Shown here one piece after another: positions 46,901-53,827 of a DNA stretch of 64,000 bases. The stretch is from NCBI GenBank assembly GCA_903923925.1, contig CAIXZF010000051.1:1-64000 (forward strand), written 5' to 3'. The DNA comes from an uncultured Bacteroidales bacterium. Lineage in GTDB: Bacteria > Bacteroidota > Bacteroidia > Bacteroidales > CAIXZF01. Numbering within the stretch: position 1 is the first letter of the stretch; each line of letters opens with the position of its first letter. The notes below the pieces were generated by a model. That model was given only the letters and a program-made list of their open reading frames with translations, made no database searches and was not told where the DNA came from. A program made the position numbers and the translations under genes.

Positions 46901-48100
46901 CTAGATTGCGCCTAGTTTTTTGCCGACTTTGATAAATTTCTTGAGCGCGAATTCGATGTTTTCGGTGCTGTGAGCGGCACTAAGCTGCACGCGGATCCGG
47001 GCTTTCCCTTTGGGAACCACGGGGAATGAAAATCCTATTACATAAATACCTTCCTGAAGCAACTCAGCAGCAAACTGTTGTGCAATCTTTGCATCATCTT
47101 TAAGGTGACCAAAAAGTACAGGTGTAATCGGGTGAACGCCAGGAACAATTTTAAATCCTGCTTTTTCCATACCCTCCCTGAAAAGAATGGTGTTCTCCTT
47201 TAGTTTGATGATAAGCTCAGTATTTTCTGAAAGGAGATTCAATACTTCGAGTGTTGCTCCTGTTATTGCCGGTGCAAGTGAGTTTGAGAACAGGTAAGGG
47301 CGCGACCGCTGTCTGAGGAATTCAACAATTTCTTTCCTGCCGGAAATGCAACCGCCTGATGCTCCGCCAAGTGCTTTTCCGAATGTTGTAGAGATAATAT
47401 CCACCCTGTCCATGGCATTGCAATATTCGTGTGTTCCGCGTCCGGTAGGGCCCATAAAGCCAGTTGCATGGGAATCGTCGACCATCACAATGGCATCATA
47501 TTTATCAGCAAGATCGCAGATTTTGTCAACCTGGGCAATAATACCGTCCATAGAGAAAACACCATCGGTAACTATAATTTTGAACATCGCATTCTTTGCC
47601 TGTTTGAGTTTTTCTTCCAGGTCGTTCATATCGTTGTTCTTGTACCTGTAGCGCTGAGCTTTACAGACTCTCACGCCATCAATGATAGAGGCATGATTTA
47701 ACTCATCGGAAATGATGGCAGAATACTCATCAAAAAGGGGTTCAAAAACCCCTCCATTGGCATCGAAGGCAGAGGAAAAAAGGATAGTATCTTCCATTCC
47801 GAGGAAATCGCTCAGCTTTCTCTCAAGATCTTTATGTACCTGCTGGGTACCGCAGATAAAGCGGACCGATGCCATGCCGAATCCCCAGCGGAAAAAGGCC
47901 ATGTTTGATCCTGCCATAACCCTGGGATCGTTGCACAAACCGAGATAATTGTTCGCACAAAAATTCAAAACATCAAGTCCGTTACTTGTTTTTATATGCA
48001 CTCCCTGGGGAGTGGTCAGAATGCGTTCTTCCTTGTAAAGGCCTTCGCTTTTTATCTTTTCAATTTCCTTTTGCAGGTATTCTTTAAATTGTCCGTACAT
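46901..48100 (-). CDS. kbl: 2-amino-3-ketobutyrate CoA ligase (glycine C-acetyltransferase)
   Basis: A 399-residue alpha-oxoamine synthase matching E. coli Kbl nearly block by block: LNFCANNYLGLCNDPRV, GMASVRFICGTQQVHKDLE, ISDELNHASIIDGVRLCKA, DGVFSMDG, MVDDSHATGFMGPTGRG and the PLP lysine in STTFGKALGGASGG. It converts 2-amino-3-ketobutyrate and CoA to glycine and acetyl-CoA, completing the threonine route begun by Tdh. It lies 57 bp after cysN and 75 bp before acpS. Confidence 0.93.
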   Translation of the reverse strand: MYGQFKEYLQKEIEKIKSEGLYKEERILTTPQGVHIKTSNGLDVLNFCANNYLGLCNDPRVMAGSNMAFFRWGFGMASVRFICGTQQVHKDLERKLSDFLGMEDTILFSSAFDANGGVFEPLFDEYSAIISDELNHASIIDGVRVCKAQRYRYKNNDMNDLEEKLKQAKNAMFKIIVTDGVFSMDGIIAQVDKICDLADKYDAIVMVDDSHATGFMGPTGRGTHEYCNAMDRVDIISTTFGKALGGASGGCISGRKEIVEFLRQRSRPYLFSNSLAPAITGATLEVLNLLSENTELIIKLKENTILFREGMEKAGFKIVPGVHPITPVLFGHLKDDAKIAQQFAAELLQEGIYVIGFSFPVVPKGKARIRVQLSAAHSTENIEFALKKFIKVGKKLGAI

Positions 48101-48157
48101 GATTGTAATTTTTTCTGGTTTAGGAGCTTCTGAGTACTTTCAGTAAAAATATAGTGT

Positions 48158-49429
48158 TTAGAGTATCATTCCGGCACCAACGGTTTCGTTCGTGGCTTCA
48201 TCTATAAGGATGAGACTTCCGGTAATGCGGTTATCCTGGTATGAATCAAAAATAAGAGGTTTTGTTGTCTTCAGTGTGATTCGTGCAATTTCATTCATTT
48301 TCACAACTTTATCATCATAAATTTCATCAAGGGAGCTAATGTTTATCTTGTAAACTATCGCTTTAATAAATCCACGCACCTCATGTGTGTTGTGTTTGAT
48401 GGCATATTTAGCGTTCTCCTGAAGTGGTTTGAGGTTGAACCAGCAAATCATAACATCAAGCTCCTGCGAAACAGAGGGTAGCTTTCCTCCTGCAATCATA
48501 TCTCCCCTGCTGATATCGATATCATCTTCCAAAGTAATAGAAACCGACATTGGCGGGTAGGCCTGCTCAAGATCGTTTTCGAAAACATCGAGACTCTTTA
48601 TCCTGCTGGTGTTAGCTGAAGGCAGAATAGTAACCTCATCGCCCTTATGGAATATACCTCCGGCAATTCGTCCGGCATATCCGCGATAATCGTGGAATTC
48701 GTCGCTGATTGGCCGAATAACGTACTGAACAGGGAAACGTTGTTCCGTGAAATTGTAATCGCTTGTAATATCAATAGTTTCCAGCATATTCCTCAGGGTA
48801 ATCCCGGTATACCAGGGCATATTTCCGGAAGGATCTACCACATTGTCGCCATGGAGAGCACTGATAGGAACATAGCGAATTTCCCTCACTTTAAGCGACT
48901 CAGTGAAATTGGCATAGCTGTTTTTAATATCGTTGTAAACCTTTTCGCTGTAGTCGACAAGGTCCATTTTATTGATACACACAATTATGTGCGGAATTCC
49001 CAGCATGGAGGCTATATACGAATGACGCCGGGTTTGCTCTATAACACCGTTTCGGGCATCTACCAGAATCAGTGCAGCATTTGCTGTAGAAGCGCCGGTA
49101 ACCATGTTGCGGGTATACTGGATATGACCGGGAGTGTCGGCAATAATGAATTTTCTCTGAGGAGTGGCGAAATACCTGTATGCAACATCAATTGTAATTC
49201 CCTGTTCTCTTTCAGCTCTGAGTCCATCGGTAAGCAGGGCAAGGTTCATATAGTCGTTTCCCTTGAGGATACTGGCTCTTTTTACTGCTTCGAGCTGATC
49301 TTCGAAAATGGATTTGCTATCGTAGAGTAACCTGCCGATGAGCGTACTCTTTCCGTCGTCCACACTACCTGCTGTAGTAAATCGCAGCAGTTCCATGTCA
49401 AGGTATCCCTTCGAGCTAAACTCCTCCAT
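48158..49429 (-). CDS. cysN: Sulfate adenylyltransferase subunit 1 (GTPase)
   Basis: A 423-residue EF-Tu-like GTPase that drives APS formation by CysD. G1 is GSVDDGKSTLIGRLLYDS (about residues 17-34), G3 ADTPGHIQYTRNMVTGAS and G4 VCINKMDLVDYSEKV, followed by two beta-barrel domains. It lacks a fused C-terminal APS kinase (CysC), and no cysC or cysH is visible in the window. It is 30 bp after cysD, in one transcript. Confidence 0.95.
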   Translation of the reverse strand: MEEFSSKGYLDMELLRFTTAGSVDDGKSTLIGRLLYDSKSIFEDQLEAVKRASILKGNDYMNLALLTDGLRAEREQGITIDVAYRYFATPQRKFIIADTPGHIQYTRNMVTGASTANAALILVDARNGVIEQTRRHSYIASMLGIPHIIVCINKMDLVDYSEKVYNDIKNSYANFTESLKVREIRYVPISALHGDNVVDPSGNMPWYTGITLRNMLETIDITSDYNFTEQRFPVQYVIRPISDEFHDYRGYAGRIAGGIFHKGDEVTILPSANTSRIKSLDVFENDLEQAYPPMSVSITLEDDIDISRGDMIAGGKLPSVSQELDVMICWFNLKPLQENAKYAIKHNTHEVRGFIKAIVYKINISSLDEIYDDKVVKMNEIARITLKTTKPLIFDSYQDNRITGSLILIDEATNETVGAGMIL

Positions 49430-49459
49430 AATTTGTGTGTGTTGAACTCACTTTGGTGG

Positions 49460-50365
49460 TTAAAAATACCCTTCTTTTTTTCTGTCTTCCATGGCAGCTT
49501 CAGAACGTTTATCATCGGAGCGGGAACCGCGTTCGGTAACACGTGTTGCTGCTGTTTCGCTGATAATATCCTCCACAGATGAAGCGGTAGAAAGCGACAA
49601 GCCTGTGCATGAAATATCACCGATTGTTCTGCATCTTACTGTTTTTATTTCAATTTTCTCAGAGGGTTTCAGCTTCATAAAAGCTGCGGCTGCGAGCCAG
49701 ACACCATCGCGGTTGAAGACTTCCCGCTGATGTGTAAAATAGAGGTTTGGCATTGGAATATTTTCGAGCAGGATGTACTGCCAGATATCCATTTCTGTCC
49801 AGTTGCTGATCGGGAAAACGCGGAAATGTTCACCTATATTTTTACGGCCATTGAAGATATTCCAGAGTTCTGGTCTTTGGTTTTTAGGGTCCCATTGTCC
49901 AAACTCATCCCGATGGCTGAAGAAACGTTCCTTAGCACGGGCTTTTTCCTCATCGCGTCTTGCGCCACCCATTGCGGCATCGTATTTATTCGCTTCTATT
50001 GTGTCGAGTAAGGTAACAGTTTGAAGGATATTGCGGCTGGCATTAAAGCCAGTTTCTTCCACAGCACGTCCGGCATCTATTGATTCCTGAACCAGGCCAA
50101 CAACAAGCTGAACACCGAGATCCTTAACAAGCTTGTCGCGGTATTCAAGGGTTTCAATAAAATTATGACCTGTATCAATGTGCAGCAGAGGAAATGGCAA
50201 CCGGGCCGGCCAGAAGGCTTTACGGGCAAGGTGTGTAAGAACTATGGAGTCTTTGCCTCCTGAAAAGAGCAGACAAGGCCTTTCAAACTGGGCTGCAACC
50301 TCCCTTATCACATAGATTGATTCTGATTCAAGTTCCCTGAGGTGTTTCAGCGTATATCCTTCCAT
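49460..50365 (-). CDS. cysD: Sulfate adenylyltransferase subunit 2
   Basis: A 301-residue PP-loop enzyme with RPCLLFSGGKDSIVLTHLARK (about residues 29-48). Family blocks follow: LLHIDTGHNFIETLEYRD, GGARRDEEKARAKERFFSHR and VFPISNWTEMDIWQYI. With CysN it forms adenosine-5'-phosphosulfate from sulfate and ATP. APS feeds sulfite production or, after a kinase, sulfation. It is 20 bp after the Wzc-like gene, unusually linking sulfate activation with polysaccharide export. Confidence 0.95.
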   Translation of the reverse strand: MEGYTLKHLRELESESIYVIREVAAQFERPCLLFSGGKDSIVLTHLARKAFWPARLPFPLLHIDTGHNFIETLEYRDKLVKDLGVQLVVGLVQESIDAGRAVEETGFNASRNILQTVTLLDTIEANKYDAAMGGARRDEEKARAKERFFSHRDEFGQWDPKNQRPELWNIFNGRKNIGEHFRVFPISNWTEMDIWQYILLENIPMPNLYFTHQREVFNRDGVWLAAAAFMKLKPSEKIEIKTVRCRTIGDISCTGLSLSTASSVEDIISETAATRVTERGSRSDDKRSEAAMEDRKKEGYF

Positions 50366-50385
50366 CCCTAAATTATCCTATCCTG

Positions 50386-52848
50386 TCAGGTTCTTTTGAA
50401 AAAACGTTTTATTCCCTTTGCTTTTTTCTTCTTTTCGGCATCATCTCCATAATAACCATAGCCGTAACCGTAGCCATAACCGTAACCGTAACCATAGCCG
50501 TAACCATAGCCATATCCATAGCCGTAACCATAGCCTTCATTGCCCAGCTTCACATCGTTAATCAGAATAGCTATATTCGGCAAATCTCTTGATTCAACGT
50601 CCTTTATAATGGCGCCAAATGCTTTTTTATGTGTATAAAACTGTCGTACAACAAACACATTGATGTCGGTATGCTTCATAAGCAGGAAGGAGTCTGTAAC
50701 CAGGCCAACCGGAGGTGAGTCAACAATAATAAAATCATAGCGTTTTCTCAATTCTGCAAAAAGTTCTGATGTTTTATCAGAAGCAATTAATTCGGCAGGG
50801 TTGGGAGGAATGGGGCCAGCCATTATTAGATCGAGGTTCTCGACAGGAGAGGGTTGAATAATCTGATCTATCGTACTTTTATTAATAAGGTAAGAGCTCA
50901 GACCTGCACTGTTCGATAGTCCGAAATCCTTGTAAATTTTAGGCTTTCTAAGGTCAAATCCCAGAAGAACCGTTTTCTTGCCATAAAGTGCATAAATGGA
51001 AGCAAGGTTCATGGATGTGAAGGTTTTACCCTCAGAAACCATTGTGGAGGTTACCATAATGGTGAGTTTTTCCTTCCCTTTTCCCATGAACTGGAGGTTG
51101 GTTCTCACCGATCTGAAGGCTTCAGAAATAGCAGATTTCGGGTGGTTATAAACTACAAGCTGAGTATCCTTGTCGCTGTGAACAATATGCCCGATAGAAG
51201 GGATATTCGTAAGATTTTCAAGGTCCTTCTTTTCAACGATGGTATCGTTCATGAACTCTCTGAGGTAGATAATCAGAATTGGAATGATGAGCCCGATCAA
51301 GAGAGCAATCAAATAGTTCAAGGATGTTTTAGGATACACAAGCGTTGCCCCTCTGGCCTCATCAATAACTTTATTGTCGGAAAGGTTAGAGGCTTTCGCA
51401 ATGGCAGATTCAGCACGCTTTTCGAGGAGGTAGGTGTAAATTTTATCGTTTATGTTAAATTTTCGCTGAATGTTGATGAGCTTACGTTCTGTGCCCGGGA
51501 GTTTGTTCACCTCAGCTTCAATTATTGCTGCTCTTCTGTCGAGTTCCTTTGAAGTAATATTTGAAAGGTTTATGGTATTTTGCACATTTTGCAATAAAGC
51601 TGCGGCAACCTTCTTAATTTTTTCGTTGGCAAGCTCCAGGTATGGATTTTTTTCAGTAGATCCAAGCTCGAATTGAGCCTTTTCACTAATTAAGCCATTA
51701 ATAGTTGTTACTAATCCGGCAAGTATTGGTTCTTCAATACCCATAGCAGAAGGCGCCACGATTTCATCTTTCAGCTCAGAACTTTTTTTAAGATAATCGT
51801 ACAGATATTTTAAATACTTTGCCCTAAGCAGTGATGTTGTTCTTTCGCCCTCCAGCTGGCTTACTTTTCCGAATACTGTGCCAGCCTCCGTACTTAACTC
51901 CATAATTTTGTTCTGTTCGCGGAAATTCTGGAGGTTTCTCTCTGCATTGCCAAGAGAGTCGGTAATATCAGTTAATTGGCTATCAATAAATGCAATTGTA
52001 TTGATGGCCTTTTGATTTTTTTCATCAAGATCGCGCTGAATGTAGGCTTGGGCAAGTGTATTCACAAAATCCACAGCTTTTCCGGATTCCTTATTTTTAA
52101 AGCTGATGTTGAGAATAGAAGCTTCTTTGTTAAGGGTTGTTATTTCGACTCCCTTCATCTGATTCGCAAGCTGATCGATAGTGTTGAGGAAAAACTTAAA
52201 ACTCTGACTACTATTGGATGAACTAAAAAAGCGAGTTCGGTTAATTTTGAAGGAGAAAAATTTTGTCTGGTATAATTCGCCGAAAGAAAGTGTTTTTTTA
52301 ATTGTATTTGGCAGGGAAACGCCATCAACAACTTTTCCTTCCCTGAAATTATACAGGTTGGCCCGTTCAAGATCGCCAAATTCTATCTGGTATTTATCAT
52401 CATTCAGAATCTTCAGCAATACCGGAACATTCACCAATTGCGGAAATGCGGAATCGTATTCTACTACAAAAGGACTGCATTTATAGAGTTCAATAAAACG
52501 GAATCTTCCCTCAGTCATGTAAGTAACCTGGAGATTCATAGCCATTACAGCTAAACGTGATAGTTTATACGATTGCAGAATTCCGATTTCATTCTGGATT
52601 TTTTTCTGGGGGGCAAACATATTCATGCCACCAATAAAATCAGCACCGGCAGCTTTGTCATCTTTTACCAGGACAGTGCATGAGGTCTGGAAAATTTTCT
52701 CGGCGTAGCGGTTAAACAAGAAAGCCACTGCCATTGAAACCGACACGAAGAAAATAAAATAGTACCAACTCCGCCTGAGTTTAAACAGCAGAGCTTTTAT
52801 ATCGATGGTTTCTTCTTTTTGATATTCCTGTAATTGATCCACGTGCAA
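50386..52848 (-). CDS. Wzc-like polysaccharide co-polymerase / tyrosine autokinase
   Basis: An 820-residue inner-membrane protein. The N-terminal Wzz domain has a first helix (about residues 30-50), a long periplasmic coiled-coil region and a second helix (about 508-528). The cytoplasmic BY-kinase domain has Walker A TSTMVSEGKTFTSMNLA, Walker A' LLGFDLRKPKIY and Walker B FIIVDSPPVGLVTD. The C-terminal tail is a Tyr-Gly repeat with 15 Tyr followed by KKKKAKGIKRFFKRT. Such tyrosine clusters are autophosphorylated and control chain length and export. The start is 2 bp after the Wza-like gene. Confidence 0.93.
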   Translation of the reverse strand: MHVDQLQEYQKEETIDIKALLFKLRRSWYYFIFFVSVSMAVAFLFNRYAEKIFQTSCTVLVKDDKAAGADFIGGMNMFAPQKKIQNEIGILQSYKLSRLAVMAMNLQVTYMTEGRFRFIELYKCSPFVVEYDSAFPQLVNVPVLLKILNDDKYQIEFGDLERANLYNFREGKVVDGVSLPNTIKKTLSFGELYQTKFFSFKINRTRFFSSSNSSQSFKFFLNTIDQLANQMKGVEITTLNKEASILNISFKNKESGKAVDFVNTLAQAYIQRDLDEKNQKAINTIAFIDSQLTDITDSLGNAERNLQNFREQNKIMELSTEAGTVFGKVSQLEGERTTSLLRAKYLKYLYDYLKKSSELKDEIVAPSAMGIEEPILAGLVTTINGLISEKAQFELGSTEKNPYLELANEKIKKVAAALLQNVQNTINLSNITSKELDRRAAIIEAEVNKLPGTERKLINIQRKFNINDKIYTYLLEKRAESAIAKASNLSDNKVIDEARGATLVYPKTSLNYLIALLIGLIIPILIIYLREFMNDTIVEKKDLENLTNIPSIGHIVHSDKDTQLVVYNHPKSAISEAFRSVRTNLQFMGKGKEKLTIMVTSTMVSEGKTFTSMNLASIYALYGKKTVLLGFDLRKPKIYKDFGLSNSAGLSSYLINKSTIDQIIQPSPVENLDLIMAGPIPPNPAELIASDKTSELFAELRKRYDFIIVDSPPVGLVTDSFLLMKHTDINVFVVRQFYTHKKAFGAIIKDVESRDLPNIAILINDVKLGNEGYGYGYGYGYGYGYGYGYGYGYGYGYGYYGDDAEKKKKAKGIKRFFKRT
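50453..50534. repeat. Hexanucleotide repeat encoding the Tyr-Gly tail of the Wzc-like kinase
   Basis: On the minus strand, alternating TAT/TAC and GGN codons run for about 13 units of 6 bp, encoding (YG)n. Codon choice varies (GGT, GGC, GGA), so it is not a perfect DNA repeat. Unit gain or loss keeps the frame and changes the number of phosphorylatable Tyr. Confidence 0.9.
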
Positions 52849-52850
52849 AA

Positions 52851-53654
52851 TTATTTAAAGTAATTCAAGAGTACCATGGCCATGGTAATGGAAGAGAAGA
52901 GCAGACCGTATGGAAAAGCTTCAAATGACCATACTTTTTCGGTATACGCTTCTGCATAAAGGATATCATTGGGTCTGAGGTAGTAATATTCCGACTTGAT
53001 GATATCTTTACTTGTTAGGTCGAGCAGCACGATATTGACTTTGTCATCAACTTGCCTGACAAGACGAATTTTTTTACGATTGGCAAAAGGCAGCAGATCG
53101 CCTCCTATACCCACTGCTTCAAATATGGTAAGTTTTTCCTGAAAAATCGGCTTTTTACCCGGACTTTTCCACTCCCCAAGCAAAGTAATGTTGAAACTTG
53201 TAAGTTTAATAATAATTGTGGGTTGTTTTATATATTCGCTAACCCTGTTAAACAGCTTGGTTTTTGCTTCCGACAAGGTAAGGCCAACTACATTTACAGA
53301 CCCAACAACAGGAAAATCAATAGTGCCTTCATTTGAAACAGTATAACTGGAAAGATAGGCACCACCAGATTCGCTGTTACCCATGGAAGCGTTTGAACCA
53401 CCAGAAGTCAAATTGAAAATGTTATTCATCTTCTCATCAAGGCCTGTAACCCGTATATGCAGATTATCGCCCATACAGAGGCGATAGGTACTGGCCATTG
53501 CATTTTTATTAACCTGAATTGTATCTGCCTGATTATTACCCTGCAGATATCTTATTTTCTTTTGAGAGATGCAGGAGGTGAAAACTATTGATAATCCTAC
53601 CAAAAGAATCAAAACCTTCAATAGTATGTATGATTGTATTTTCATTTTGTCCAT
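52851..53654 (-). CDS. Wza-like polysaccharide export lipoprotein
   Basis: From the ATG at 53654 this is a 267-residue protein with a lipoprotein signal (LILLVGLSIVFTSCISQ). The poly-export domain has YRLCMGDNLHIRVTGLDEK and GTIDFPVVGSVNVVGLTLSEA, and an SLBB domain reads FNITLLGEWKSPGKKPIFQEK. A C-terminal hydrophobic helix (SFEAFPYGLLFSSITMAMVLL) would cross the outer membrane. It forms the export channel for a capsule or exopolysaccharide together with the Wzc-like kinase. The frame to 53678 is rejected because a TACCTTTG promoter overlaps that ATG. Confidence 0.9.
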   Translation of the reverse strand: MDKMKIQSYILLKVLILLVGLSIVFTSCISQKKIRYLQGNNQADTIQVNKNAMASTYRLCMGDNLHIRVTGLDEKMNNIFNLTSGGSNASMGNSESGGAYLSSYTVSNEGTIDFPVVGSVNVVGLTLSEAKTKLFNRVSEYIKQPTIIIKLTSFNITLLGEWKSPGKKPIFQEKLTIFEAVGIGGDLLPFANRKKIRLVRQVDDKVNIVLLDLTSKDIIKSEYYYLRPNDILYAEAYTEKVWSFEAFPYGLLFSSITMAMVLLNYFK

Positions 53655-53675
53655 TACAGTATACACTAATATCTG

Positions 53676-53683
53676 CAAAGGTA
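53676..53683 (-). promoter_or_regulatory. Promoter -7 box at the head of the wza-to-porin block
   Basis: On the minus strand this reads TACCTTTG, 21 bp before the ATG at 53654. Confidence 0.68.
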
Positions 53684-53753
53684 AAAATTATTTACTTAAT
53701 ACCAATTACGTATATTAATGAGTCACTTTTTTCCATCATCTCCCCACATACCT

Positions 53754-53761
53754 TATCTTTG
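53754..53761 (+). promoter_or_regulatory. Promoter -7 box of the secreted peptidase cluster
   Basis: TATCTTTG matches TAnnTTTG and lies 66 bp before the ATG at 53828. Confidence 0.55.
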
Positions 53762-53827
53762 TGATATCCGGCTTGCATAAAGCAACTTTTCAGGTAAATA
53801 AATGTCTTTGAAAATATAGTTATACAT

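Noticed and set aside
53655..53678. Upstream ATG at 53678 for the Wza-like gene
   Set aside because: It overlaps the -7 box, so the message would begin after it.
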